The notes under the pieces were generated by a model. It saw only the letters and a list, made by a program, of their open reading frames with translations. It did not search any database and was not told the origin of the DNA. From the NCBI GenBank assembly GCA_007123425.1, contig SKLC01000049.1, forward strand, positions 1 through 12,754: a DNA stretch of 12,754 nucleotides, written 5' to 3'. The number at the start of each line of letters is the position of its first letter. Position 1 is the stretch's first letter. The translations under genes and the position numbers were made by a program. Of this stretch, positions 1 to 6,775 are shown in pieces. Source of the stretch: Nitriliruptoraceae bacterium (lineage in GTDB: Bacteria > Actinomycetota > Nitriliruptoria > Nitriliruptorales > Nitriliruptoraceae).

Positions 1-15
1 CGTGTAGGTCAGCAC
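1..15 (-). CDS. Start of a leftward gene cut by the window edge (product unknown)
   Basis: A GTG codon on the minus strand at 15-13 is preceded by a strong ribosome binding site, GGGGAGG (31-25), with a 9-nt spacer. Only five codons (M-L-T-Y-T) are visible, so no function can be given. Support is contextual: the last gene of the neighbouring operon ends at 280 and the bases between look like a promoter and leader. They hold a copy of the shared 18-bp motif (222-239) and a possible leftward -10/-35 pair. If real, the gene probably belongs to the same regulon as the rest of the window. The GTG could be fortuitous. Confidence 0.35.
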
Positions 16-221
16 GAGGCAACGCCTCCCCTGCGGTGTGGCGGTCGGGTGGACGCCGTGCGACCGGGCCGATCATCGGCGGGCCCGACCCATGAGGCCG
101 CCGACCTCTCGAGATCCGATATCAAGCGCACTGCCACGCTCGCCTCTCTCCCAGTCACGCGGGGCCAACCGCGTCGCTTCGGGGCGGGAGGAGGCATATG
201 GCCGACGCTCCCTCGCCCACT

Positions 222-239
222 TAGCGAATGATAGCCAAG
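222..239. promoter_or_regulatory. Shared 18-bp regulatory motif, copy A
   Basis: The plus strand reads TAGCGAATGATAGCCAAG. It matches copy B (5047-5064) at 14 of 18 positions without gaps, and nearly all mismatches lie in the right half. It sits upstream of the probable leftward gene at the window edge and overlaps a possible leftward -10 box (TATCAT). A regulator binding here would therefore cover the promoter. Operator function is inferred from recurrence and location. Confidence 0.5.
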
Positions 240-256
240 CATCGCCGGACTGTGCA
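228..256 (-). promoter_or_regulatory. Candidate leftward promoter overlapping motif copy A
   Basis: On the minus strand, TATCAT (233-228) is a good -10 candidate. TGCACA (256-251) lies exactly 17 nt upstream and matches TTGACA at 4 of 6 positions. The -10 lies inside the shared motif, which would suit repression. The resulting leader to the GTG at 15 would be about 200 nt, which is long. This is pattern matching only. Confidence 0.3.
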
Positions 257-279
257 CGGAAATCTTCGAACCTCCTGAT

Positions 280-1305
280 TCAGCTCGCCAGCAGCTGCTC
301 AGCGCGCTGCGCGCTGTGCTCGACGGCCTCGCGGTACAGGTCGAGATCCGGCGGCGGCTCGCCCAGCGCGCCCTTGAGGTAGCGCGAGTAGACCCCCTCG
401 CCGATGCACGCCGAGCGCCATGCGGCGAACGCGCGGTAGTAGTCGATCCGGGAGACGTCGCGACCCGAGCGCTGCGCGTAGTGCTCCACCACCTCCGCAC
501 GAGTCGGGAACCCCTCGGCGCGGGACGGCTGGCGGGTTGCGCCGCGCATCGGGTCGGTGGGCTCGTCCCAGTAGTGCAGGAACCAGCCGAGGTCGGCCAG
601 CGGGTCCCCGAGCGTGCACAGCTCCCAGTCGAGCACCGCGGCGACCTTGCCGTCGGCGGTCGTCAGGCAGTTGCCGAAGCGGAAGTCGCCGTGGACGATC
701 GTCGCCGGCCCCTGCTCCGGGGCCTGCTCCACCAGGCGCTGGTGCACACGGTCGACGACGGGCAGCTCGCGCGTGCGGGACTGCTCCCACTGGGTGGACC
801 ACCGCCGCAGCTGCCGCTGGAGGTAGCCCTCCTTGCGGCCGAGGTCACCCAGCCCGACCGTGTCCGGGTCGACCCGGTGCAGCCGCGCGAGCACGTCCAC
901 CAGCTGCTCCGCGGCGGCCCGGCGTCGCGCCGCCGGGAGGTGGCGCTCCACCGCCTCGGCGTCGTGCAGGACCTCGCCCTCGACGTACTCCATCACGAAG
1001 AAGGGCTGGCCGATGAGCGTCTCGTCGTCGCACCGCCCCACGACCGGGGGGACCGGCACCGAGGTGTCCTGCAGGGCGGCGATGACCCGGTGCTCACGTC
1101 CCACGTCGTGGGCGGTGGCCAGGCGCTGGGCGAGCGGGGGCCGCCGCAGCACCCAGCGCGCCCCGGTGGCGTCGGAGACGACGAAGGTCATGTTGGAGTG
1201 CCCGCCGGCGATCAGCTCGTAGTCCAGCGGCGCACGCGCCTGCGGCACGTGCTCGCCGAACCACTGCTCGACCGCGCGGGGCTCGATCCCTTGGGGCGTG
1301 GCCAT
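280..1305 (-). CDS. ACAD10/11-type phosphotransferase (APH-fold kinase)
   Basis: This 341-residue protein has the aminoglycoside-phosphotransferase/choline-kinase fold, of the subgroup resembling the kinase domain of ACAD10 and ACAD11. Visible motifs are a glycine-rich nucleotide loop near GGHSN (34-38), the N-lobe segment WVLRRPP (51-57), the catalytic loop HGDFRFGN (205-212, Asp207 and Asn212) and the metal-binding VLDWE (Asp226). TLGDPLADLGWFLHYW follows and is characteristic of this subgroup. Length is normal for a stand-alone member. In this family the known role is ATP-dependent phosphorylation of hydroxyacyl-CoA, shown for 4-hydroxyacyl-CoA in ACAD10/11 and in the levulinate (Lva) pathway. 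The substrate here is inferred. It is the last gene of the leftward operon, 43 nt after the LLM gene. The start is ATG at 1305 with only a weak ribosome binding site. Antibiotic resistance is unlikely given the subgroup and neighbours. Confidence 0.88.
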   Translation of the reverse strand: MATPQGIEPRAVEQWFGEHVPQARAPLDYELIAGGHSNMTFVVSDATGARWVLRRPPLAQRLATAHDVGREHRVIAALQDTSVPVPPVVGRCDDETLIGQPFFVMEYVEGEVLHDAEAVERHLPAARRRAAAEQLVDVLARLHRVDPDTVGLGDLGRKEGYLQRQLRRWSTQWEQSRTRELPVVDRVHQRLVEQAPEQGPATIVHGDFRFGNCLTTADGKVAAVLDWELCTLGDPLADLGWFLHYWDEPTDPMRGATRQPSRAEGFPTRAEVVEHYAQRSGRDVSRIDYYRAFAAWRSACIGEGVYSRYLKGALGEPPPDLDLYREAVEHSAQRAEQLLAS

Positions 1306-1348
1306 CTCGCATCCCGACGTCGTGGTGGTGCGGGCGGACGTGGCCCGG

Positions 1349-2386
1349 TCAGCTCGTCCATTCCTTGAGCTTGGCGATCGTGGCCTCGGGGTCGTCGCCG
1401 GTCGGCGTGATGCTCAGGTGGGTCACGCCGGCCGCCGCATAGGCCTGGACGCGATCACGGACGAAGCCCTCGTCGCCAGCGAGCACGGTGGCGCGCAGGA
1501 AGTCGTCGGGCACGGCCTCCTCGGCCTCGCGCTTGCGCCCGGAGAGGTAGAGCTCCTGAATCTCCTCCGCCTCGGCCTCGTAGCCGTAGCGGCGGAAGAC
1601 GTTGTTGTAGAAGTTGCGGTCGCGCGACCCCATGCCGCCCACGTACAGCGCGGTCATCGGGCGTGCCTGGTCCCGCAGCTCCTTCGCGCGCTGCTCGTCG
1701 CAGATCTCGACGGCGCCACCGGCCACGATCTCGAGCTCGCCCAGCTCGGGCGCACGCCGCTGCCGGCCCCGCTCGAGGTCCTCGCCCCAGACCTCGTGCG
1801 CCCGGTCGGGGTGGAAGAAGACCGGGAGCCACCCCTCGGCGAGCTCGGCGGTCATGGCCACGTTCTTGGGCCCCAGGCTCGCGACGAAGATCGGGATCCG
1901 CTCGCGCACCGGGTGGTTGATCAGCTTCAACGGCTTGCCCAGACCCGTGCCCTGCTCGGGGGGAAGCGGCAGCTGATAGACCTCGCCGTCGTACTCGAGC
2001 CGCTCGCGGCGCCACAGCTTGCGGGAGATCTCGATCAGCTCGCGCGTGCGCTGCAGCGGGCGGTCATACGGCACGCCGTGGAAGCCCTCGATCACCTGCG
2101 GACCCGAGGCGCCGATGCCCAGCACGAACCGGCCACCGGAGATGGCATCGAGGCCGGCCGCCGTCATCGCCGTCAGCGACGGCGTGCGCGAGTAGATCGG
2201 CAGGATGCCCGAGGCCAGCTCCGCGCGCTCGGTGTGGGCGGCGAGGTAGCCCAGGATGCTCACCGCGTCGAAGCTGTAGGCCTCCGGTACCCAGAACATG
2301 TCGATGCCGGCGCGTTCGAGCTCGGTCGCTCGACGGACGCCCTCGCGCGGGTCCGCGGCGTAGGACAGGGACGTGGACAGCTTCAT
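1349..2386 (-). CDS. LLM-class flavin/F420-dependent oxidoreductase
   Basis: This 345-residue protein belongs to the bacterial luciferase-like monooxygenase superfamily, in the group usually annotated as F420-dependent. It has a TIM barrel with N-terminal strand MKLSTSLSYA, the segment VPEAYSFDAVSILGYLA (33-49), the barrel motif SGGRFVLGIGASGPQVIEG (83-101) and GLGKPLKLINHPVRERIPI in the middle. Members transfer hydride to or from F420 or a flavin; the substrate is unknown here. I start at the ATG at 2386 because family members begin at this point. The frame is open further upstream, but that part reads through the end of the hydratase gene in another frame. The ribosome binding site is weak, and the gene lies 61 nt after the hydratase stop, so it is probably translated from the polycistronic message. 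A related LLM protein (Rv3520c) lies in the mycobacterial cholesterol (KstR) regulon, from memory. That makes a lipid-catabolic role plausible. Confidence 0.9.
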   Translation of the reverse strand: MKLSTSLSYAADPREGVRRATELERAGIDMFWVPEAYSFDAVSILGYLAAHTERAELASGILPIYSRTPSLTAMTAAGLDAISGGRFVLGIGASGPQVIEGFHGVPYDRPLQRTRELIEISRKLWRRERLEYDGEVYQLPLPPEQGTGLGKPLKLINHPVRERIPIFVASLGPKNVAMTAELAEGWLPVFFHPDRAHEVWGEDLERGRQRRAPELGELEIVAGGAVEICDEQRAKELRDQARPMTALYVGGMGSRDRNFYNNVFRRYGYEAEAEEIQELYLSGRKREAEEAVPDDFLRATVLAGDEGFVRDRVQAYAAAGVTHLSITPTGDDPEATIAKLKEWTS

Positions 2387-2410
2387 GTGCGCACCGTTTC
2401 GTCGTCGCTG

Positions 2411-2428
2411 CCCGGCACGGCCGCCGGG
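2411..2428. repeat. Small inverted repeat in the hydratase-LLM gap
   Basis: CCCGGC (2411-2416) and GCCGGG (2423-2428) form a perfect 6-bp stem with a 6-base loop in the 61-nt gap between two operon genes. No T-run follows on the minus strand, so it is probably not a terminator. It could modestly influence mRNA processing or stability. Confidence 0.3.
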
Positions 2429-2447
2429 TGCGGGTCCTGGCTCTTGG

Positions 2448-3212
2448 TCAGTGCCGCTGCGCGCGGCCTCGCTCGGTGACGGCGCGCCGCCGCTCGCCGA
2501 TCGCCTCGGGGTCGAGCTCGGTGTTCCACCGGCGGTGGTAGCGATCCTCGATCTCCTGGGCCGGGCCATCGACCAGCTCGGCGATCTCGTCGTACGCGGC
2601 GAGGATCCGCTGCTGGGTGGGGGCGTGGCAGGAGGCGATGTCATCGGCCAGCGAGAGCGCGGTGGGCAGCAGCTGATCGTGGGGCACCACCTGCGTGAGC
2701 AGGCCGACCCGCAGCGCCGTCGGCGCGTCGACGTAGTTGCCCGTCATCGACATCTGCTTGGCGAACGGCAGGCCGACCACCCGCGGCAGCTGGACGGTCA
2801 GCCCCCAGCCCGGCAGCACGCCGACGCGCGCGTGGGTGTCGGCGAAGGCCGCGTGCTCGGAGCCGATGCGGAAGTCGCAGGCCAGCGCGACCTCGAGCCC
2901 TCCGGTCACGGCGACGCCGTTGATGGCACCGATCACCGGCACCTCGAGTCGACCGATGGCCGCGACCGCGTCCGCGCCCTCGCCCAGGTTGCGCTCCCCC
3001 GCGGCCAGCTCCTTGAGGTCGATGCCGGCACAGAAGGCGGGGTCGGCACCAGTGAGCACCACGGCTCGGACGTCGCCGTCGTCGGCGACGTCCGAGAGCA
3101 CCGTCGACAGCTCGTCGAGCAGCGCGACCGAGAGCGCGTTGCGCGCCTGCGGCCGGTTCAGCGTGACCACCGCCGTCGCGTCGCGGCGCTCGAGATCCAC
3201 CAGCGTGCCCAT
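2448..3212 (-). CDS. Enoyl-CoA hydratase/isomerase (crotonase) family protein
   Basis: This 254-residue crotonase-fold protein has the typical N-terminal strand followed by RPQARNALS (20-28). The CoA and oxyanion-hole segment is FCAGIDLKEL (60-69), and the second oxyanion and first acid segment is INGVAVTGGLEVALACDFRI (97-116). Glu107 aligns with the first catalytic glutamate of hydratases (Glu144 of rat mitochondrial enoyl-CoA hydratase). The second catalytic glutamate (Glu164 there) falls at His127 in FADTHARVGVLPGWG, so classical hydratase chemistry may be changed or the enzyme may act as an isomerase or other crotonase. The start is ATG at 3212 with GAGGAG eight bases upstream. It lies 49 nt after the SDR gene and 61 nt before the LLM gene in one operon. 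Expected role: hydration, or a related reaction, on an unsaturated acyl-CoA in the cytoplasm. Confidence 0.92.
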   Translation of the reverse strand: MGTLVDLERRDATAVVTLNRPQARNALSVALLDELSTVLSDVADDGDVRAVVLTGADPAFCAGIDLKELAAGERNLGEGADAVAAIGRLEVPVIGAINGVAVTGGLEVALACDFRIGSEHAAFADTHARVGVLPGWGLTVQLPRVVGLPFAKQMSMTGNYVDAPTALRVGLLTQVVPHDQLLPTALSLADDIASCHAPTQQRILAAYDEIAELVDGPAQEIEDRYHRRWNTELDPEAIGERRRAVTERGRAQRH

Positions 3213-3261
3213 CGTTGCTCCTCGTCTCCTCGCGGGCCTCGTGCCCCGCGCGTGGCCGGGG

Positions 3262-4029
3262 TCAGAAGATGGCGTAGCCGCCATCGATCACGAAGACGTC
3301 CCCGGTGTGGTAGGTGCTCGCGTCGCTGGTGAGATAGACGGCGATGCCGCCGAAGTCGGTGGGCCTCCCCCACCGGCGGACCGGCACCCGCTTGAGCACC
3401 TTGGTCTGCATCGGCTCGGACTCGAGCATCCCGTCGGTCATGTCGGTCTCGATCCAGCCCGGCAGGACGGCGTTGGCACGCACGCCATAGCGCGCGAACT
3501 CCACGGCCATCGCGCGGGTCATCGACAGCAGCGCCCCCTTGGTGGCGGCGTAGTGCTGCCCGCGCGGCTGGCCCTCGATCGCGGCCAGGCTCGACACCGT
3601 GATGATCGAGCCGCCCTCGCCGTGCTCGGCCATGTTGGACAGCGCGGCGCGGGTGGTGAAGAAGACGCCGTCGAGGTTGACCGCGAGCACCCGCCGCCAC
3701 TCCTCGGTGGTCATCTCGAGGTACGACGGCGCGGCGCCGCCGACCCCGGCGTTGGCGACGCACCCGTGGATGCGACCGAAGCGCTCGACGGTCTGCTCCA
3801 TGGCGGACTCCACCTGCGCCTCGTCAGCGACGTCGCAGCGGATCGCGATCGCCTCGTTCCCGTGTCCCTCGAGCTGGGCCACCGCGGCGGCGTTCTTGTC
3901 GTCGTTGCGTCCCCAGATCGCGACGTTCGCGCCGGCGGCCGCCAGCGCGTCGGCCATGCCCAGCCCGATGCCGCCGTTGCCGCCGGTGACGATCACGTTG
4001 CGTTCACGAAGGTCGAACAGGCCAGTCAT
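3262..4029 (-). CDS. SDR-family oxidoreductase (3-ketoacyl/3-hydroxyacyl reductase type)
   Basis: This 255-residue classical short-chain dehydrogenase/reductase has a Rossmann glycine motif TGGNGGIG (15-22) and an NADP-leaning WGRND after the second strand. It has ANAG (92-95, in place of the usual NNAG) and an intact catalytic tetrad: Asn118, Ser147, Tyr160 and Lys164 in YAATK. The C-terminal substrate-loop motif PGWIETDM and the end TGDVFVIDGG are standard. It should interconvert a hydroxyl and a ketone using NAD(P)H, most likely on an acyl-CoA given its neighbours. The start is ATG at 4029 with a near-perfect ribosome binding site, GAGGAGG, eight bases upstream. It is the second gene of the leftward operon, 39 nt after the MaoC gene. 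The exact substrate cannot be read from the sequence. Confidence 0.93.
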   Translation of the reverse strand: MTGLFDLRERNVIVTGGNGGIGLGMADALAAAGANVAIWGRNDDKNAAAVAQLEGHGNEAIAIRCDVADEAQVESAMEQTVERFGRIHGCVANAGVGGAAPSYLEMTTEEWRRVLAVNLDGVFFTTRAALSNMAEHGEGGSIITVSSLAAIEGQPRGQHYAATKGALLSMTRAMAVEFARYGVRANAVLPGWIETDMTDGMLESEPMQTKVLKRVPVRRWGRPTDFGGIAVYLTSDASTYHTGDVFVIDGGYAIF

Positions 4030-4068
4030 CGTTGCCTCCTCACGTCCCGCGCCCCGCGGCTGGTCGTG

Positions 4069-4905
4069 TCACTCGACCTCGCAGGCGCCAACCAGCACCA
4101 CGCGGCCGTCCTGGCCCTGGGTCTGGAAGACCGCGTGCCCACCGTCGGACCAGATCGCGACCTCGAGCTGCTCGCCGGGAAAGACCGGGCTGGTGAAGCG
4201 CCCCTCCATCGACCGGAAGCGCGTGGGGTCCGAGCCGCACAGCTCGTGCAGCAGGGCCCGTCCCGTGAAGCCGTAGGTGCACAGCCCGTGCAGGATCGGG
4301 CGGTCGAACCCGGCCCGAGCCGCGAAGGCCGGGTCGGAGTGGAGCGGATTGCGGTCCCCGGAGAGCCGATAGATCAGCGCCTGGTCCTCACGCGTGCGAT
4401 AGGTCACGCGATGGTCGGGATCGCGCTCGGGCAGCGGCGTCTTCTTCGACGGGCCCCGCTCCCCACCGAAGCCGCCCTCGCCGCGGATGAAGGCCGAGGA
4501 GCGCGTGGTGAAGCGCGGCTGGCCCGACTCGGCGTCGACGGACTCGGATTCCGTCTCCACCAGCGCCCCGGACCCCTTGTCGTAGATGCCCGTGACGGTG
4601 GTCACCGTGCGCACCCGCCCTTCGGTGGGGATCGGGCCGTGCAGGGCGAAGGTCTGCTCGCCGTGCACCAGCTGTGCGGGGTCGAAGTCGCCGATGCTGC
4701 GCATGGCGCCGCCACCACCGGCCCCGGCGATCACCGCGAACGTGGGCAGCACCTGCTGCTCGATGCCATCGCTGTTCTCCGTGGTGAAGGCCAGCTCCTC
4801 GGTGCCAGCGCCCACACCCACGGCGTAGAGCAGACAGTCTTTGGACGTCCACGAGCGCTCGACGGGCTCGGACGTCGCCCCCACTGCATCCGGATCGATC
4901 GGCAT
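4069..4905 (-). CDS. MaoC-family (hydratase 2-type) dehydratase, double hot-dog
   Basis: This 278-residue protein has an N-terminal degenerate hot-dog half (about 1-145) and a catalytic MaoC half (about 160-278). The hydratase-2 motif is clear: YRLSGDRNPLHSDP (179-192), with Asp184, Asn186 and His189 as the expected active-site residues, followed by PILHGLCTYGFTGRAL (203-218). Length and architecture match the R-specific enoyl-CoA hydratase domain of peroxisomal multifunctional enzyme 2 and actinobacterial relatives in steroid side-chain degradation. Expected reaction: hydration of trans-2-enoyl-CoA to the (R)-3-hydroxyacyl-CoA. I start at ATG 4905, where GAGGAAGG lies just upstream; a longer open frame to 4998 lacks such support. 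It is the first gene of the leftward operon, about 140 nt from motif copy B. The operon thus carries two kinds of hydratase, MaoC and crotonase. Confidence 0.92.
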   Translation of the reverse strand: MPIDPDAVGATSEPVERSWTSKDCLLYAVGVGAGTEELAFTTENSDGIEQQVLPTFAVIAGAGGGGAMRSIGDFDPAQLVHGEQTFALHGPIPTEGRVRTVTTVTGIYDKGSGALVETESESVDAESGQPRFTTRSSAFIRGEGGFGGERGPSKKTPLPERDPDHRVTYRTREDQALIYRLSGDRNPLHSDPAFAARAGFDRPILHGLCTYGFTGRALLHELCGSDPTRFRSMEGRFTSPVFPGEQLEVAIWSDGGHAVFQTQGQDGRVVLVGACEVE

Positions 4906-5046
4906 CTTCGACTCGCCTTCCTCGTGTGGCCGCTGTGCAGCCTCAGACTCCCGGGGGCCGAGTCGGCGGTGTTCACCACCATCGGCGGTGTGCGACACCG
5001 TCGATGCGATGGGACGTCGCGCTCCCCGGCCACTGCGCCGGCAACA

Positions 5047-5064
5047 TAGCGAACGATCAGCAAG
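5047..5064. promoter_or_regulatory. Shared 18-bp regulatory motif, copy B
   Basis: The plus strand reads TAGCGAACGATCAGCAAG, the copy closest to the consensus of the five. It lies in the divergent promoter region between the MaoC operon (leftward, start 4905) and the acyl-CoA synthetase (rightward, start 5177), about 140 nt from the first. It is probably the operator of the leftward operon. A clear -35/-10 pair could not be fixed; TATGTT on the minus strand next to the motif is a possible -10. Confidence 0.55.
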
Positions 5065-5126
5065 CGCGTCGCCGGAAGCGGTGATCGCGCTCGCGCACCG
5101 CCTCCGCGGCCCGGGAAGTGCTTCAC

Positions 5127-5144
5127 TAGCGTACGCTCAGCACC
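5127..5144. promoter_or_regulatory. Shared 18-bp regulatory motif, copy C
   Basis: The plus strand reads TAGCGTACGCTCAGCACC. It matches copy B at 14 of 18 positions and starts exactly 80 bp from it. Its core AGCGTACGCT (5128-5137) is a perfect 10-bp palindrome. It ends 32 nt before the GTG of the acyl-CoA synthetase, where a promoter-proximal operator would be expected. Confidence 0.55.
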
Positions 5145-5154
5145 CTGAGGGATG

Positions 5155-5164
5155 CCGATATCGG
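5155..5164. repeat. Palindrome CCGATATCGG touching the synthetase ribosome binding site
   Basis: A perfect 10-bp palindrome lies in the short leader of the acyl-CoA synthetase, and its last bases overlap the start of the GGAGGGAG ribosome binding site (5163-5170). CCGATATC also occurs near 116-123 in the leader of the left-edge gene. It may be coincidental. Confidence 0.25.
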
Positions 5165-5176
5165 AGGGAGACCGAC

Positions 5177-6736
5177 GTGGCGACCGATCCAGATCCGCTC
5201 ACCGCGCTCGCGCAGGCGCAACCGCGGGCCGTTGCCGTCATCGAGGGAGACCGGCAGCTCGACTACGCCGAATTCGATGCGCTGACCAACCGCTACGCCC
5301 ACGCACTGGTCGACCTCGGCGTGCAGGCCGGCACCAAGGTGGTCTGGTGTGGGCGCAACAGCCTGGAGGTCATCGCCATCATCGCCGCGGCCCGCAAGGC
5401 GGGGGCCGTGGCTGTGCCCATGAACTACCGGCTCAGCCCCGAGGAGGCCGCCTACGTCGTCGACAACTCGGATGCGACGGTCGTGCTCTTCGACCCGGAG
5501 CAGACCGACCAGCTCGCACGCGCGGCCGGCGAGGTCGAGGCCGTGGACCACTGGGTGGCATTCCGGGCCACCGCCGAGCAGGTGCCCGACTGGGCGGCCC
5601 ACCTCGACGCGCTGAGCGAGGGGCTGCCCGAGACCCCGGTCGAGCCGGTGGGCGAGGACGAGGTCGCCGGCTCCGCGATGTTCTACACCTCGGGGACCAC
5701 CGGCTACCCCAAGGGCGTCGTGCGCGGGGCCCTCGACCCCGAGCTGGTCATGGGCATCGTCGCTGAGATCGGCTTCCAGCCGGGCGACGTCTATCTGACC
5801 ACGGGGCCGCTCTACCACTCGGGCCCGCAGTCGTTCATGCAGATCGTGCAGCTGATGGGCGGCTCGGTCGTGGTGATGCGCAAGTTCGACCCGGAGCGCT
5901 GGCTGCAGCTGATCGACCAGCACGACGTGACGACGACGTTCTCCGCACCGACGCCGATCCGACGGGTCGTGGACCTTCCGGACGAGGTGATCGCCCGCTA
6001 CGACACCTCCTCGCTGCAGCGGGTGATCGCCAACGCGGCGCCCTGGCCCTTCGAGCTCAAGCGCAAGTACGTCGAGAAGATCGGCGACGACTCCCTGTTC
6101 GAGGTGTACGGCTCGACCGAGCTCGGCATCGACACGATCCTGCGCCCGGAGGATCAGATGCGAAAGCCCGGCAGCTGCGGGCGCCCTGCACCGAAGGTCG
6201 AGATGGGCCTGTTCGACGAGGATGGCAACAAGATCGAGGAGCCGGGCGTGGCGGGCGACCTCTACGTCCGCGGCGAGACGGTCTTCAACAGCTACTACAA
6301 GGCCGAGCAGAAGTACGAGGACTCCAGGATGGGCGAGTGGCTCACCGTGGGCGACATCGCCTATCGCGACGAGGAGGACTACTACTACATCTGCGATCGC
6401 CGCACGGACATGATCATCTCCGGCGGCGTCAACATCTACCCGGCGGAGATCGAGGCCGTCCTGGTCGCCCACCCCGCGGTGTCGGACTCCGCGGTCTTCG
6501 GCATCCCGTCCGAGGAGTGGGGCGAGCAGGTGCACGCGACGATCTCGCTCTACCCGGGCGCGGACGCCACCGACGAGGATCTCGACGCGCACTGCCGTGA
6601 GCACCTGGCCGACTACAAGTCGCCGCGCAGCTACGAGCGCATCGACGAGATCCCCCGCAACCCCTCCGGCAAGATGCTCAAGCGCCAGCTGCGCGACCCC
6701 TACTGGGAGGGGCGCGCAACCAAGGTCGGCGGCTGA
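5177..6736 (+). CDS. Acyl-CoA synthetase (AMP-binding, FadD-like)
   Basis: This 519-residue ANL-superfamily ligase activates a carboxylic acid to its CoA thioester through an acyl-adenylate. All signature motifs are present: the P-loop YTSGTTGYPKG (170-180), YGSTE (311-315), the ribose-binding Asp393 in TVGDIAY, the hinge region DRRTDMIISGGVNIYPAEIE (407-426) and the C-terminal catalytic Lys499 in RNPSGKMLKRQLRD. Length is normal for a medium- or long-chain FadD. I start at GTG 5177 because GGAGGGAG sits six bases upstream; the frame is open further left, but that stretch runs through the divergent promoter region. Motif copy C lies 32 nt upstream. The thiolase follows after 39 nt and is probably cotranscribed. 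The acid it activates is unknown. It is divergent from the MaoC operon, so both arms may be induced together. Confidence 0.94.
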   Translation: MATDPDPLTALAQAQPRAVAVIEGDRQLDYAEFDALTNRYAHALVDLGVQAGTKVVWCGRNSLEVIAIIAAARKAGAVAVPMNYRLSPEEAAYVVDNSDATVVLFDPEQTDQLARAAGEVEAVDHWVAFRATAEQVPDWAAHLDALSEGLPETPVEPVGEDEVAGSAMFYTSGTTGYPKGVVRGALDPELVMGIVAEIGFQPGDVYLTTGPLYHSGPQSFMQIVQLMGGSVVVMRKFDPERWLQLIDQHDVTTTFSAPTPIRRVVDLPDEVIARYDTSSLQRVIANAAPWPFELKRKYVEKIGDDSLFEVYGSTELGIDTILRPEDQMRKPGSCGRPAPKVEMGLFDEDGNKIEEPGVAGDLYVRGETVFNSYYKAEQKYEDSRMGEWLTVGDIAYRDEEDYYYICDRRTDMIISGGVNIYPAEIEAVLVAHPAVSDSAVFGIPSEEWGEQVHATISLYPGADATDEDLDAHCREHLADYKSPRSYERIDEIPRNPSGKMLKRQLRDPYWEGRATKVGG

Positions 6737-6775
6737 CCCGGCCGCCACGGACACATCTCGAGGAAAGTGACTGCC

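Larger units (their letters stand above)
16..279. other. Intergenic leader/promoter region left of the phosphotransferase gene
   Basis: These 264 bases separate the end of the leftward five-gene operon from the probable start of the next leftward gene. They contain the shared 18-bp motif (222-239), a candidate leftward promoter (228-256) and two strong Shine-Dalgarno-like stretches without a convincing gene. One is minus-strand AGGAGG at 276-271. The other is plus-strand GGGAGGAGG at 186-194, followed by an ATG (198) that opens only an eight-residue frame ending at 224. An 82-residue minus-strand frame (257 to 9) exists, but it is basic and low in recognisable character, so I did not call it. 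Confidence 0.5.

Noticed and set aside
280..1305. Aminoglycoside resistance gene
   Set aside because: The fold is shared, but the TLGDPLADLGW segment and the catabolic neighbours place it with ACAD10/11-type kinases rather than drug-modifying enzymes.
2387..2644. Upstream extension of the LLM oxidoreductase frame
   Set aside because: The extra 86 residues are Ser/Pro/Arg-rich and overlap the 3-prime end of the hydratase gene. Family members start at MKLSTSLSYA.
2737..5049. A 770-codon open frame on the plus strand opposite the hydratase, SDR and MaoC genes
   Set aside because: It runs across three genes and their ribosome binding sites on the opposite strand, without a domain or a ribosome binding site of its own.
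4841..5176. Upstream extension of the acyl-CoA synthetase frame
   Set aside because: It would cover the divergent promoter with both motif copies and overlap the MaoC gene start. A good ribosome binding site sits before GTG 5177.
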